Assembly (NCBI RefSeq): GCF_019331735.1
Contig: NZ_JAHBBH010000014.1
Span: 1-64,000 of the forward strand
Direction of reading: 5' to 3'
Length of the DNA stretch: 64,000 nt
Origin: Bifidobacterium miconis
GTDB taxonomy: Bacteria > Actinomycetota > Actinomycetes > Actinomycetales > Bifidobacteriaceae
The translations under genes were made by a program, and so were the position numbers. The notes beneath the pieces are model-generated. The model searched no databases. It worked only from the letters and a program-made list of their open reading frames with translations, and had not been told where the DNA came from. Positions 1 through 11,107 of the stretch are shown here, one piece after another (positions within the stretch are counted from its first letter, which is position 1; each line of letters opens with the position of its first letter).

Positions 1-57
1 TCCCCCGGACCATATCAGGGACAGCACCCACAGCATCGCGGGCAACAGGTCGATCAT
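1..57 (-). CDS. Start of an unidentified protein, cut by the left window edge
   Basis: Reading leftward from an ATG at 57, an open frame of 19 codons begins with a hydrophobic N-terminus (MIDLLPAMLWVLSLIWSGG) and runs off the window. A good ribosome binding site (AAGGGAG) lies about 12 nt before the ATG, and the gene starts 40 nt after the MerR-like gene, so it is probably co-transcribed. The N-terminus looks like a signal anchor. The family cannot be recognised from so little sequence. Confidence 0.5.
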   Translation of the reverse strand, partial: MIDLLPAMLWVLSLIWSGG

Positions 58-97
58 GATTCTGGTTGCTCCCTTCCGTCGGTCACGCCTCGATGAT

Positions 98-778
98 TCA
101 GGCGTCCATGCTCCGTTCGGCTCGCTGGGCGCGCTGCAGGGCGATCTTCTTGCGCATCCGCATGGCGGTCAGCTCGTCGATCGGCCGCACCGCGCTGGTC
201 GAGGCCGGAGGCATGGATTCCAGATCCACATAGTCCTCATGTTCGAGCGCGGCGTCGATCTGGTGCCACAGCGAGCCGACGGAAATGGCGAACACGGCCT
301 TGCCGCTTTGCAGCAGCTCCAGCATTTGCTCGCTGGTCGTGCATTCATGCACATGCTGCCCGTCGCACATGATGGTGACGTTCTCCAGACGGGAGACGCT
401 TCGCTGGGAGAGGAAGCCGATCGCCGCGGTCACGTTCTGCAGGTTCACGCCGGCATCCAGTAGTTTCTTGGACACTGCGAGGATCACGACGTCCTTGAAC
501 GAATACAACCGGCGGGATCCCGAGCCGTGGGACGGCGTGATCGACGGTTCGACGATCTGCTTGCGCGCCCAGTAGTCCAGCTGCCGGTACGTGATGCCGG
601 CGACCTTCGACGCCACCGTTCCCCGGTAACCGCGTCTGGCATTCTGGGAGTCGTCGGCGGGGAACAGTTCTCCCTGCACCGCCTGATCCACGCCCGTCAT
701 CGCGTCGTCCGTCTGCGGATCGGACGACCCGGAGACGACGCGCAGGCGTGGATCCGTTGTCTGCATGTCAGCGGCCAT
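98..778 (-). CDS. MerR-family transcriptional regulator (Rv1828-like)
   Basis: A 226-residue DNA-binding protein. An acidic N-terminal tail of about 40 residues precedes a winged helix typical of MerR (GITYRQLDYWARKQIVEPS, with GSGSRRLYSFKDVVILAV as the wing). A C-terminal domain of unknown ligand follows. I chose the ATG at 778 because GGGGGAG sits directly before it; a longer frame to 832 lacks a ribosome binding site. The gene follows the GarA-like FHA gene, the same order as Rv1827-Rv1828 in Mycobacterium, which supports membership of that non-metal-sensing MerR group. Its effector and targets are unknown; in actinobacteria this group has been linked to cell growth and division genes, which is family knowledge and not visible here. 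Confidence 0.85.
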   Translation of the reverse strand: MAADMQTTDPRLRVVSGSSDPQTDDAMTGVDQAVQGELFPADDSQNARRGYRGTVASKVAGITYRQLDYWARKQIVEPSITPSHGSGSRRLYSFKDVVILAVSKKLLDAGVNLQNVTAAIGFLSQRSVSRLENVTIMCDGQHVHECTTSEQMLELLQSGKAVFAISVGSLWHQIDAALEHEDYVDLESMPPASTSAVRPIDELTAMRMRKKIALQRAQRAERSMDA

Positions 779-851
779 CGCTCCCCCAATGCAACGATTC
801 GTCCGCATCCGGCCGTTGTTACGGCAGCGCACGCGGAACGCGGAATCGCAG

Positions 852-1289
852 TCAGGAAATGACCGCGGACTTGGTAAAGAAGACGAGACGGAACTTGCCG
901 ATCATGATCTCGTCGCCATTGCGCAACGTCGCGCTGTCCACGCGCTGCCGGTTCACGTACGTGCCGTTCAGGCTGCCGGCGTCGACGACCTGAAACACGT
1001 TGCCCACGCGGCGGAACACGGCGTGAGAACGGGACACGGTCGAATCGTCGAGCAGAATGTCGGCGCGCGGGTCTCGTCCCACGGTGATCTCGTCCTCGTC
1101 GAGCAGATAACGGGAACCGGACACCGCTCCCCTGGTCGAGATCAGCAGCGCCGTGCCTTCGGACAGACGCGCGATCGTGTCGAGATCCTCCTGGGTCAGA
1201 GGGCGGTCCCCGGTGGTGGTAATCGGAATGGTGATGGCGGGCAGGCCGATGATGGTCGTTTCGCCTGCGCTTGGAATCGGATCAGTCAT
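852..1289 (-). CDS. garA: FHA-domain regulatory protein, GarA/OdhI-like
   Basis: A 145-residue cytosolic protein with a flexible N-terminus followed by one forkhead-associated domain. The phosphothreonine-binding residues are present: the GRDPRADI strand (R72), SRSH (S86, H89) and LNGTYVN (N108). The N-terminus carries GETTII (T11/T12), matching the ETT phosphorylation site through which GarA and OdhI switch between kinase-bound and enzyme-inhibiting states. In those proteins the targets are 2-oxoglutarate dehydrogenase, glutamate dehydrogenase and glutamate synthase. Start: ATG at 1289; the longer frame to 1376 has no support. Gene order (DUF881, FHA, MerR) matches Mycobacterium except that gcvH is missing. 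The target in this organism is open. Confidence 0.85.
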   Translation of the reverse strand: MTDPIPSAGETTIIGLPAITIPITTTGDRPLTQEDLDTIARLSEGTALLISTRGAVSGSRYLLDEDEITVGRDPRADILLDDSTVSRSHAVFRRVGNVFQVVDAGSLNGTYVNRQRVDSATLRNGDEIMIGKFRLVFFTKSAVIS

Positions 1290-1372
1290 AATTACACATT
1301 CTAGCAAGGTGCTCCGGTCTTCGGCCCCTTCGGCACACCGTCGCGGAACTTGGCCGCGGAGCGGCCGCGGAG

Positions 1373-2194
1373 TCATTCCGCGGTCTGCGCGTACTGGTAC
1401 TGCTGCGCCTCGCGCACCTCGGTGATGCGCACCTCGTTTTCCGTGGTCACCGTGACGTTGGAACCGAACTTGACTTTGAGCCTGGATCCCACGCCGCCGG
1501 CGATGTTCACCGCGTTGGCCAGCGCCTGCGGGTCGCCGATGGCCTTGATCGTATATGGGGTGTTCAGCGTGACGCCGTCGCAGACCAGACCGTTGCCGGT
1601 GTCGCTGATGTACGTGCTGGTGATCACGCGCACGGTATTGACGGCGATCACCTCGGCTCCGGCATTGCGCAGCTCCTCCAGCAACGTGAACATGGTGGAC
1701 GCGTCGACGTCCGCCTTGGACCCCTTCGTGATGCGGATCACCACGCCCTGGCCCTTCGCGGGCAGTCGCCCGGACAGAATGCCGTTCGTCTCCTCGTTCT
1801 GCCTGGCGATTTTTTCGGCGGCGGCCTGCTTGTCGGCCGTGGCCTGCAGCGAATTGAGCTGGCTGGTCAGTTCGCTTTTGCGCTGTTCGAGGTTCTGCAC
1901 CTGCGTGCTAGTCTGGCTGATGAGGCTGACCAGCTCGTCCTCGCTCATCGTCTCGTAGTTGGATTTCGTGTTGATCTGCACCATGTAGCCAAACGCGAGC
2001 AGCGCGCACATCACCGTGATGAGCGCGCTGGTGAGCAGTCTCATGCGCGTCGCGTTCGCATTGAGCGAACGCTTCCGGCTTTTCTTGCGCACGACGGGGA
2101 ACGAGCCGGTGTCGGTCGAATCGTTGGCCTTGTCTTGTGCGTGCTGGATGTGCATTTTGGTGAGCACGTCCTGCGGCTGTCTGCGACGGGCCAT
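1373..2194 (-). CDS. DUF881 family membrane-anchored protein
   Basis: A 273-residue protein. A basic cytoplasmic N-terminus (KKSRKRS) leads into one transmembrane segment at about residues 53-70, a coiled coil at about 78-125 (QVQNLEQRKSELTSQLNSLQ) and a DUF881 globular domain outside the membrane (VVIRITKG, VNTVRVITSTYI, PYTIKAIGD). DUF881 proteins occur in Gram-positive division and sporulation gene neighbourhoods; their biochemical role is unknown. The gene starts 3 nt after the stop of the small basic protein gene, and a second DUF881 gene lies on the other side of that gene, the classic actinobacterial sandwich. Confidence 0.88.
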   Translation of the reverse strand: MARRRQPQDVLTKMHIQHAQDKANDSTDTGSFPVVRKKSRKRSLNANATRMRLLTSALITVMCALLAFGYMVQINTKSNYETMSEDELVSLISQTSTQVQNLEQRKSELTSQLNSLQATADKQAAAEKIARQNEETNGILSGRLPAKGQGVVIRITKGSKADVDASTMFTLLEELRNAGAEVIAVNTVRVITSTYISDTGNGLVCDGVTLNTPYTIKAIGDPQALANAVNIAGGVGSRLKVKFGSNVTVTTENEVRITEVREAQQYQYAQTAE

Positions 2195-2197
2195 GGC

Positions 2198-2530
2198 TCA
2201 CCCCTTGAAGATGAAGCGGCGGATGGCGGACACGTTCGAGAAGATGCGGATGCCGAGCACGACGATGACGGCGGTCTGCAGCTGGGAGCCGACGCCCAGC
2301 TGGTTGCCGAGGAAGACGAGCAGCGTCGCGGTGATGACGTTGGAGAAGAACGAGATCACGAACACCTTGTCGGAGAAGCTGCGTTCGAAGTAGGCGCGCG
2401 CCGCGCCCAGCAGCGCGTCGAGCGCGGCGACCACCATGATCGGCAGGTACGGCTGCAGCATGACGGGAATGGCCGGCTTGACGAACAGACCGACGACCAC
2501 GCCGATGATCAATCCCAAAACCGCCGCCAT
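2198..2530 (-). CDS. sbp: Small basic membrane protein (sbp, DUF1290)
   Basis: A 110-residue integral membrane protein of four short hydrophobic segments ending in a basic tail (RRFIFKG). The first segment (LGLIIGVVVGLFV) and the ALDALLGAARAYFE stretch are hallmarks of the DUF1290/Sbp family found next to ftsZ or DUF881 genes in Gram-positives. The gene is packed between two DUF881 genes with gaps of 1 and 3 nt, so the three are translated from one message and may form one envelope complex. Molecular function is not known. Confidence 0.88.
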   Translation of the reverse strand: MAAVLGLIIGVVVGLFVKPAIPVMLQPYLPIMVVAALDALLGAARAYFERSFSDKVFVISFFSNVITATLLVFLGNQLGVGSQLQTAVIVVLGIRIFSNVSAIRRFIFKG

Positions 2531-2531
2531 G

Positions 2532-3548
2532 CTATTCGTCCTTTCTGGCGTATGACAGGTTGCCGCTTGCCGCCGCCTCCAGTGTAATGGATTTCGATTT
2601 CGACACCTGCGGGTAGATGCCGGCGGCGGCGAACGATTCGTACAGTCCCGGCTGCCGTTTCGATCCGACCACGTCGGCCAGCGTGTTCCGGTCTCCGATC
2701 GCCGCGATCGTATAGGGGCTTTGCACCGGATTCACGCCGATCATGATCGTCTGGCCGGCGGTGCGGATCGAGGTCTGCACGCCGAGCCGGTATCCGTTGA
2801 TCGCCATCGCCTCGGCTCCCGACTGCCAGAGCAGCGAAACGAGCATCTGCAGGTCGGCGTCGGTGACCACCCTGACCTGGCTGCTGGTGTTGTCGCGATG
2901 GTAGGTGCCGTCGTCGTTGCCGTCCGCGGCGATCGGATTGGCCAGCGTGAGCGTGATGCCCTCCCCCGTCACCGGCACCGCGCCGTTCATCATCTCGTCC
3001 TGCACCAGCGTGTCGCTGCGGCCGACGTCGCCAAGCTTGTTGGATTGGTCAGTGACCTGCGCCTGCAGCTTGCCGACTTCCGCGGTGAGCTGGTCGAATT
3101 GCGTGTTGATCGACTCGAGCTCGCTGGCCCAGTTCTGCCGGACCGTCTTGCGCGGGTCGGTGTGCAGCTGCTGTACGAACGCGCTGCCGTACAGTCCGAC
3201 GACGATGCAGATGACGAACACGACGACGCGGGTCGCCTGCCGTTCCCATGTCGAAACGCGGCGCTGCGCAAGACGGGAGTCGGAAAACAGCGGATCCATC
3301 GGACGGTTCGTCAGATCGTCGATCAGCCGCAGCGAATCGTCGTTCGACCTGCGTCGACGGCGGGACGCATGGCCGACCGACGACGACAGCGACGCATGGT
3401 GGGACTCGAGATCGGCGAACGATGCGGAGAACGCCGCACGCCGTCTGACCGTCGCTGATTCCGGTGCGACCGGAAACGACGGGGCCGCATCCGCAGCGGC
3501 GAATCCGTCCGTTCCTCGCATGCCGGTCATGCCGTTCTCGCCGTTCAT
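2532..3548 (-). CDS. DUF881 family membrane-anchored protein, N-terminally extended
   Basis: 338 residues. A long low-complexity cytoplasmic N-terminus of about 105 residues, with an Arg cluster near residue 65, precedes one transmembrane helix (about 108-125), a coiled coil and the DUF881 domain (VRVVTDADLQMLVSLLWQSG, YTIAAIGD). The ATG at 3548 overlaps the stop of the upstream phosphatidyltransferase gene as ATGA, which fixes the start and implies translational coupling. A longer frame to 3839 runs through that gene and is a shadow. It is paralogous to the DUF881 gene at 1373, with a much longer cytoplasmic part. Confidence 0.85.
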   Translation of the reverse strand: MNGENGMTGMRGTDGFAAADAAPSFPVAPESATVRRRAAFSASFADLESHHASLSSSVGHASRRRRRSNDDSLRLIDDLTNRPMDPLFSDSRLAQRRVSTWERQATRVVVFVICIVVGLYGSAFVQQLHTDPRKTVRQNWASELESINTQFDQLTAEVGKLQAQVTDQSNKLGDVGRSDTLVQDEMMNGAVPVTGEGITLTLANPIAADGNDDGTYHRDNTSSQVRVVTDADLQMLVSLLWQSGAEAMAINGYRLGVQTSIRTAGQTIMIGVNPVQSPYTIAAIGDRNTLADVVGSKRQPGLYESFAAAGIYPQVSKSKSITLEAAASGNLSYARKDE

Positions 3549-4147
3549 CGCACCTCGCGGATGAGCCGGATGCCCTGCTGCAGGTAGATGCCCCCGGCGA
3601 GCCAGTACAGCCCGACGCCCCAGATGCCGGCGGCCAGTGCGGCCAGATGCAGGAGATCGACCAGTGGATTGTTCCAGATGTCGCAGAAGATCAGCGCGGT
3701 GATCGAGATCATGAGCATCGCGGTGCCCGACTTGCCGACGAAGTTCACCGGCAGCGGACCGTAGTCGTACTGCGCGAGGGCGAGCACCTCCAGTCCCATG
3801 AGCAGGTCGCGCAGGCCTACGATGATCAGCATCCACCACGGGATGATGCCGGCCACGCCGAGCGCCAGAATGCTGCAGAAGATCAGGAGCCTGTCCGCTA
3901 TGGGGTCGAGGATCTGGCCGACCTTGCTGACCTGATTGAGCAGACGGGCCAGAATGCCGTCCACGCCGTCGGAGACGGAGGACACGGCAAGCACCGCTAG
4001 CGCTTCGACCATCTGGTGCCGGGATACCAGCACGGCGATGATCGGGATCGATATGATCCTGAGCAGGCTGATCAGATTGGGGACGGTGAAGTAGATGTCA
4101 CGCGCCTCCGGACTGTATTTTTTCCTGAACTTCTCGTTGATCTTCAT
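3545..4147 (-). CDS. CDP-alcohol phosphatidyltransferase (PgsA-like)
   Basis: A 200-residue membrane enzyme that would transfer a phosphatidyl group from CDP-diacylglycerol to an alcohol, most likely glycerol 3-phosphate. The family signature is intact: DGVDGILAR, then G, then D and D (VGQILDPIADR), which coordinate the metal. About six hydrophobic segments are present. It heads the DUF881/sbp/DUF881 string, as pgsA2 does in Mycobacterium (Rv1822-Rv1825). The alcohol substrate cannot be told from sequence; cardiolipin or phosphatidylglycerophosphate synthase are the main options. Confidence 0.87.
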   Translation of the reverse strand: MKINEKFRKKYSPEARDIYFTVPNLISLLRIISIPIIAVLVSRHQMVEALAVLAVSSVSDGVDGILARLLNQVSKVGQILDPIADRLLIFCSILALGVAGIIPWWMLIIVGLRDLLMGLEVLALAQYDYGPLPVNFVGKSGTAMLMISITALIFCDIWNNPLVDLLHLAALAAGIWGVGLYWLAGGIYLQQGIRLIREVR

Positions 4148-4160
4148 ACGACAGGCAACA

Positions 4161-5012
4161 CTACATTCTCGAGGCCTGCAGCGCGGTGACGATGATGCCG
4201 CGCGCGCCCACCTCGTACAGCTGGTCCATGAGCTGGTTGACCTTCGCCTTGGGCACCATGACGCGCACCGCGTTCCACTGCTTGTCGTGCAGCGGGGAGA
4301 TCGTCGGGCTTTCGAAGCCCGGGGTCACGGCCACGGCGGCGGCCACCTTGGACACCGGAATGTCATAGTCCATGAGCACGTAGCGCTGCGCGGTGAGCAC
4401 GCCCTGCAGGCGGCGGGAGAACTTGACGAGGCGCTCGTCGTGCTCGTCGAGGCGCGGGGAGCGGATCAGCACGGCTTCGGAGTGCAGGATCGGATCGGCG
4501 AAGATGCGCAGGCCGGCGTTGCGCAGCGTCGTGCCGGTGGACACCACGTCGGCGATGAGATCGGCCACGCCGAGCTGCACGGACGATTCGACGGCGCCGT
4601 CGAGGTGGATGGTCTCCGCCTCGATGCCGTGTTCGACGAGATAGTCGTGCACGAGCTTGTCGAAGGAGGTGGCGACGCGCTTGCCGCGGATGTCCTCGAG
4701 CGTGCTGATCGGAGAGTCGTTGGGCGCGGCGAAGCGGAACGTGGACGCGCCGAAGCCGAGCTGCATGTGCTCCTTCGCCTCGGTGCCCGAGTTGAGCAGC
4801 AGGTCGTGGCCGGTGATGCCGACGTCGATGGTGCCCCGCCCCACGTACACGGCGATGTCGAGCGGACGCAGATAGAACAGTTCGATGTCGTTGTCCGGAT
4901 CCTCGACGACGAGCTGGCGCGGATTGGAGCGCAGGCGGTAGCCCGCCTCGGCCAGCATGTTCCATGCCGGCTCGGACAGCATGCCCTTATTGGGCACGGC
5001 GATACGTAACAT
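4161..5012 (-). CDS. hisG: ATP phosphoribosyltransferase, long form
   Basis: Catalyses the first step of histidine synthesis, ATP + PRPP to phosphoribosyl-ATP. 283 residues, the length of the long HisG form, which carries a C-terminal histidine-binding regulatory domain and needs no HisZ. Visible motifs are the N-terminal [15 protein letters not shown] and the PRPP loop [14 protein letters not shown]. Start: ATG at 5012, preceded by GGGAGGAAACG; the longer frame to 5090 lacks a start signal. It lies 75 nt after hisE, in the same direction. Confidence 0.96.
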   Translation of the reverse strand: MLRIAVPNKGMLSEPAWNMLAEAGYRLRSNPRQLVVEDPDNDIELFYLRPLDIAVYVGRGTIDVGITGHDLLLNSGTEAKEHMQLGFGASTFRFAAPNDSPISTLEDIRGKRVATSFDKLVHDYLVEHGIEAETIHLDGAVESSVQLGVADLIADVVSTGTTLRNAGLRIFADPILHSEAVLIRSPRLDEHDERLVKFSRRLQGVLTAQRYVLMDYDIPVSKVAAAVAVTPGFESPTISPLHDKQWNAVRVMVPKAKVNQLMDQLYEVGARGIIVTALQASRM

Positions 5013-5086
5013 CGTTTCCTCCCTTATCGAATGCCCGGCCGCGTGACGACGTGCCATGCGCGTCGGCGCGGCCGGGCGAATGATGC

Positions 5087-5350
5087 TCACAGGTGCTTGT
5101 AGACGTCCTCGAGCGTGATGCCTCGGTCGATCATCATGACCTGCAGGTGGTAGATGAGCTGGCTCATCTCCTCGGCGGTGCGGTCGGCGCCTTCGTATTC
5201 GGCGGCGATCCAGGTCTCCCCCGCCTCTTCGACGATTTTCTTGCCGATGAAGTGGGTGCCCTTGTTCAGCTCCTCCACGGTCAGCGAACCGGCCGGCTTG
5301 GTGGCGGCCTTCTCACTCAGTTCGGCGAACAGCGATTCAAACGTCTTCAT
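5087..5350 (-). CDS. hisE: Phosphoribosyl-ATP pyrophosphatase
   Basis: An 87-residue all-alpha enzyme of the MazG-like fold that hydrolyses phosphoribosyl-ATP to phosphoribosyl-AMP, the second histidine step. Metal-binding acidic residues are visible in [14 protein letters not shown] and [13 protein letters not shown]. It stands alone, not fused to HisI, which is encoded separately at 12780. It is followed by hisG, so the two first-step enzymes are coupled. Confidence 0.94.
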   Translation of the reverse strand: MKTFESLFAELSEKAATKPAGSLTVEELNKGTHFIGKKIVEEAGETWIAAEYEGADRTAEEMSQLIYHLQVMMIDRGITLEDVYKHL

Positions 5351-5382
5351 ATGATAGGTGTCGCTTTCTTGTATATGGGGGG

Positions 5383-6057
5383 TCAGGCGCGGAATGCGGC
5401 CTCGGCCTTGGCACGGATGTCGTCGATGGCCTGGGCCGGGCTTTCGGCGCCGTACACGGCGGAGCCGGCCACGAGCACGTCGGCGCCCGCCTCGGCCACG
5501 ATGTGCGCGGTCTTGGGGCTCACGCCGCCGTCCACCTGAATCTTGGTCTTGAGGCCTCGGCGCGTGATCTCGTCGCGCAGGCGACGCACCTTGGCCATCT
5601 GGTTGTCGAGGAACTTCTGACCGCCGAAGCCGGGTTCGACGGTCATGACGAGGATCATGTCGAACTCGTCGAGGATGTCGAAGATCGGCTCAACCGGTTC
5701 GGCCGGGCGGACGGCGAAGCAGGCCTTGCAGCCCATGTCGCGCAGCTGGCGGGCCAGACGCACCGGAGCGTGGGTGGCGCCCATGTGGAAGGACACGGAG
5801 GCGGCGCCGAGCTTGGCGTATTCGGGGGCCCAGCGGTCCGGGTCCTCGATCATCAGGTGCACGTCGACCGGCAGGTCGGTGACCTGACAGATGCGGCCGA
5901 CGATCGGCTCGCCGAGGGTCAGGTTCGGCACGAAGTGGTGATCCATCACATCGACGTGAACGAGATCGGCGTTAGAGATGGCCTTGAGGTCGCGCTCGAG
6001 GTTGCAGAAGTCGGCGGACAGGATGCTGGGGGCGATTTGAATAGTCATGGTTGTCAT
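5383..6057 (-). CDS. rpe: Ribulose-phosphate 3-epimerase
   Basis: A 224-residue TIM-barrel enzyme interconverting ribulose 5-phosphate and xylulose 5-phosphate; xylulose 5-phosphate feeds the phosphoketolase (bifid shunt) pathway. Motifs: [21 protein letters not shown] (first catalytic Asp and metal His; the usual Gly after DVMD is His here), [20 protein letters not shown] and QVDGGV (second Asp). Two in-frame ATGs (6057, 6048) are possible and neither has a strong ribosome binding site. It lies upstream of hisE in the same direction with a 32-nt gap. Confidence 0.95.
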   Translation of the reverse strand: MTTMTIQIAPSILSADFCNLERDLKAISNADLVHVDVMDHHFVPNLTLGEPIVGRICQVTDLPVDVHLMIEDPDRWAPEYAKLGAASVSFHMGATHAPVRLARQLRDMGCKACFAVRPAEPVEPIFDILDEFDMILVMTVEPGFGGQKFLDNQMAKVRRLRDEITRRGLKTKIQVDGGVSPKTAHIVAEAGADVLVAGSAVYGAESPAQAIDDIRAKAEAAFRA

Positions 6058-6112
6058 TCTATGGAGTCTGAGCGACGAGCGGCGACGTCATGTCGCGGCC
6101 CGTCGCGGTTGT

Positions 6113-7051
6113 TCACTGATTGTTCTTCTTGCGCGGGGCGTCGGCCTGGGATTCGGCCATCGACTCGCGTTCCAGCTCGTCGGCGGTGACCGCGGTGAGC
6201 TGGCGGGACAGCCGCTCGGAATCCCCGCCGAAGCGCCAGAGCACGACGAACAGGATGCAGCCGAGGATGAAGCACAGGATCGCGGTCCACACGTTGATGC
6301 GCAGGCCGAGGATGATCGTCGAGTAGTTGATGCGGATCATTTCGATCCAGGTACGGCCGAGACCGTACCACATGAGATACATGGCGAACTGCTGCCCGGC
6401 CTTGAGCGTGCCCCACAGCTTGTGGCCGAGCCACACGATGAGGGCCGCGCCGATCAGGTTCCAGATCATCTCGTACAGAAACGTCGGATGGAACAGCGTG
6501 CCGGTCGGGCACGCCTGGCCGTCGTAGCAGATCTCGGTCTTGCCGATCGCGTCGGCGTCGTTGAGCTTGAGGCCCCACGGCAGGGTGGTGGGCTTGCCGT
6601 ACAGCTCCTGGTTGAACCAGTTGCCGAGCCGGCCGATGGCCTGCGCGACCATGAGCCCGGGCGCCAGCGCGTCGGCGAACAGCGCGAACGGATAGCGCTT
6701 GTGCCGGCACCACAGGAACGCGGCCAGCGCGCCGACGGAGATGCCGCCGAAGATCGCCATGCCGCCCTCCCACACCTTGAGGATGTTGATGAGGTTGCCG
6801 GTGGGCGGGAAGTACTGGTCGGGCGTGGTGATGCAGTGGTACAGGCGCGCGCCGACAAGGCCGCACGGCACGGCGACCAGCGTGGTGTCGAGCACCTGAT
6901 CGAACGTGCCGCCGAGCCGCTTCCATCGTTTCGTGAGGATCGTGACGGCCGCGAAGATGCCGATGAGAATGCAGATCGCGTACATGCGGATGGTCACCGG
7001 ACCGATCTGGAAGTATGAGAACGTCGGTGACGGGATATAAGCCAAGTTCAT
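6113..7051 (-). CDS. lgt: Prolipoprotein diacylglyceryl transferase
   Basis: A 312-residue polytopic membrane enzyme that attaches diacylglycerol to the lipobox cysteine of lipoprotein precursors. The Lgt signature is clear in GRLGNWFNQELYGKP, and about seven hydrophobic segments are present. A charged C-terminal tail follows the last helix (ELERESMAESQADAP). It is transcribed ahead of rpe with a 55-nt gap and separated from trpA by a strong inverted repeat. Confidence 0.96.
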   Translation of the reverse strand: MNLAYIPSPTFSYFQIGPVTIRMYAICILIGIFAAVTILTKRWKRLGGTFDQVLDTTLVAVPCGLVGARLYHCITTPDQYFPPTGNLINILKVWEGGMAIFGGISVGALAAFLWCRHKRYPFALFADALAPGLMVAQAIGRLGNWFNQELYGKPTTLPWGLKLNDADAIGKTEICYDGQACPTGTLFHPTFLYEMIWNLIGAALIVWLGHKLWGTLKAGQQFAMYLMWYGLGRTWIEMIRINYSTIILGLRINVWTAILCFILGCILFVVLWRFGGDSERLSRQLTAVTADELERESMAESQADAPRKKNNQ

Positions 7052-7106
7052 CGTGTGATGCTCGCCTCTCTACTCGTGTATGCCGCTGTCATCCTACCCC
7101 AGTCCG

Positions 7107-7140
7107 GGCGGAATCCGCGTGATTGCGCGCGGATTCCGCC
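7107..7140 (-). terminator. Inverted repeat after trpA, probable terminator
   Basis: A 13-bp perfect stem (GGCGGAATCCGCG at 7107-7119 with its complement at 7128-7140) with an 8-nt loop lies 30 nt past the trpA stop. No T tract follows, so it may stabilise the trp message or act as a Rho-assisted terminator. Confidence 0.6.
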
Positions 7141-7169
7141 TGAGCATGGACGCGTTCGCCGGTCCGCGG

Positions 7170-8039
7170 CTATCGCGCGTTGTGGATGCCCTCGGCGAGC
7201 GATTCGGCCTTCGCGGCGAGGTCCTTCAGCCCTTCGGCCGGATCCTTGGCGGTGCGGTTGTCGTCGTTCAGCAGCGTGTGCACGAGCGCGGAGCCGACGA
7301 TCACGCCGTCCGCGTACGCGCCGACCTTCGCGCCCTGCTCCGGCGTGGACACGCCGATGCCGACGCACACGTTCTTCGCTCCAGCCTCGCGGGTGCGCTC
7401 GACCAGCGTCTCCGGGGACGCGTCGATCGTCGCGCGCTCGCCGGTCACGCCCATGCGGGCCGCCGCATACACGAAGCCGCGCGCGTTCTTCGCCACGACG
7501 GCGAGACGTTCGTCGGCCGAGTCGGGCGACACGAGGAAGATGCGGTCGAGGCCGTGGCGGTCGGAGGCCTCGATCCACTCCCCCGCCTCGTCCGGAATGA
7601 GATCCGGGGTGATGAGTCCGGCGCCGCCCGCGTTCTCGAAGTCGCGGGCGAAGCGTTCGACGCCGTAGTGGTAGATGAGATTCCAGTAGCTCATGATGAG
7701 CGGCACGCCGCCGGCCTTCGCCACGGTTTCAACGGCCTTGAAGACGCCGTGGATGCTTTCGCCGTTGTTCAGGGCGATCTGGCTGGCGGCCTGGATGACC
7801 GGGCCGTCCATCACCGGGTCGGAGTACGGCAGGCCGATCTCGACCGCGTCGACGCCGTGCTCGACCATCGTGCGCAGCGCGTCGAGCGAGACGTCCGGGT
7901 TCGGGAAGCCGTACGGCAGGTAGCCGATGAACGCGGGCTTGTTCTCCGCCTTGAACGCGTCGAACATCGCCTCGGTGCGGCTGGGCTTGTGGCTGATGCC
8001 GAGCGGCTGGCCGGACGGCGTGGTTGCAGTGTTCGTCAT
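7170..8039 (-). CDS. trpA: Tryptophan synthase alpha subunit
   Basis: Cleaves indole-3-glycerol phosphate to indole and glyceraldehyde 3-phosphate, passing indole to TrpB. 289 residues, TIM barrel. The catalytic Glu and Asp are in AVEIGLPYSDPVMDGPVI, and the phosphate-binding end (GVIVGSALV) is present. The ATG at 8039 was chosen because the longer frame to 8138 runs into the trpCB gene. It follows trpCB by 23 nt. Confidence 0.95.
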   Translation of the reverse strand: MTNTATTPSGQPLGISHKPSRTEAMFDAFKAENKPAFIGYLPYGFPNPDVSLDALRTMVEHGVDAVEIGLPYSDPVMDGPVIQAASQIALNNGESIHGVFKAVETVAKAGGVPLIMSYWNLIYHYGVERFARDFENAGGAGLITPDLIPDEAGEWIEASDRHGLDRIFLVSPDSADERLAVVAKNARGFVYAAARMGVTGERATIDASPETLVERTREAGAKNVCVGIGVSTPEQGAKVGAYADGVIVGSALVHTLLNDDNRTAKDPAEGLKDLAAKAESLAEGIHNAR

Positions 8040-8062
8040 AATCAATGTTCTCCCCTCGTTCT

Positions 8063-10150
<2,088 letters not shown>

Positions 10151-10244
10151 GATCCTCCCTTTGCTTGTGGTCGATCATGCGTCACTGTAAGCCACCTTGC
10201 CCGGCATCCGCCGCCGGCGTCCTACATTCTGGGCGCGAAACGGT

Positions 10245-11060
10245 TCATTCTTGCCACGTCCTGAGCACGTTTCGCGGAACCTTCGACGCGTCGAACCGGT
10301 AGTGGCCGGTGACGGTCATGTGGCGGCGGAACGCGAGATAGTCGTTTTCGCGCCGCCGCTGGCCCATGTTGTGGATGACGTACGGCGTGCCGTCGCCGTC
10401 GCGCTTGTCGGAAACCACGCCGATGTGACGGCTGGTCTCGAACACGACGATGTCGCCGCCCTGCCATTGCTCCCGGTCCGCGACGTCCGTGGTGAGCGTC
10501 CGCGCATATTTGGCGAAGAACACGTTGAGCACGCCGGTGCGGCGGAAGTCGATGTTCGGATCCGGTTTGGGCGCGACCGCGGCGTACGCGTCCGGATCGG
10601 CGGCGATGTCGGCGTCGACCATGGCCTTGAGATCGTAGCCGGCCTGCCGGAACGCGCGCCAGACCGTGTCGGTGCATGCCCCGCGGTCGTCCGGCGGATA
10701 GCCGCCCTCGTAGTAGCCGCTGTCGTAGCGGGGATGGTTCGTCGCGTCGGCCCGCGCGCCGGCGACGATGTCGGCGTAGTCGTCGACGCCGTTGCCGTTG
10801 AAGTCGACCGGGCTGGCCTCGCGCGGATACTCGCGGTCGCTGTCGGCCTGCGTCATGACGGACGGGTCGCCGCCCGACGACGACCGCAACAGCGACCGCC
10901 ACGGCATGCCGGCCATGTGTCGTACGGCCACCGTCCCGGCGCAAAGCATCATCGCGATCAGCGCCGCGGACAGGATCAGGCCGATCATACGAAGGCGCCC
11001 GCGTTTCGTGCCGTCCGCGCCGCGATCGTCGTTGCCGCTTTCCGCAATATGCTGCGCCAT
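10245..11060 (-). CDS. DUF1287 family secreted or membrane-anchored protein
   Basis: 271 residues with a basic N-terminus, one transmembrane segment at about residues 26-48, then an extracellular domain. The core matches DUF1287, an NlpC/P60-like fold: YYEGGYPPDDRGACTDTVWRAFRQAGYDL holds the candidate catalytic Cys, and GGDIVVFETSRHIGVVSD the candidate His. Proteins of this fold are often peptidoglycan peptidases or amidases, but activity for this family is unproven. It lies between the trpCB and trpE units and is probably a separate transcript. Confidence 0.75.
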   Translation of the reverse strand: MAQHIAESGNDDRGADGTKRGRLRMIGLILSAALIAMMLCAGTVAVRHMAGMPWRSLLRSSSGGDPSVMTQADSDREYPREASPVDFNGNGVDDYADIVAGARADATNHPRYDSGYYEGGYPPDDRGACTDTVWRAFRQAGYDLKAMVDADIAADPDAYAAVAPKPDPNIDFRRTGVLNVFFAKYARTLTTDVADREQWQGGDIVVFETSRHIGVVSDKRDGDGTPYVIHNMGQRRRENDYLAFRRHMTVTGHYRFDASKVPRNVLRTWQE

Positions 11061-11107
11061 GCCGTCGTCCTTCCGTCGTGTAGAACCATACTGTACCCCG
11101 CATGCAA

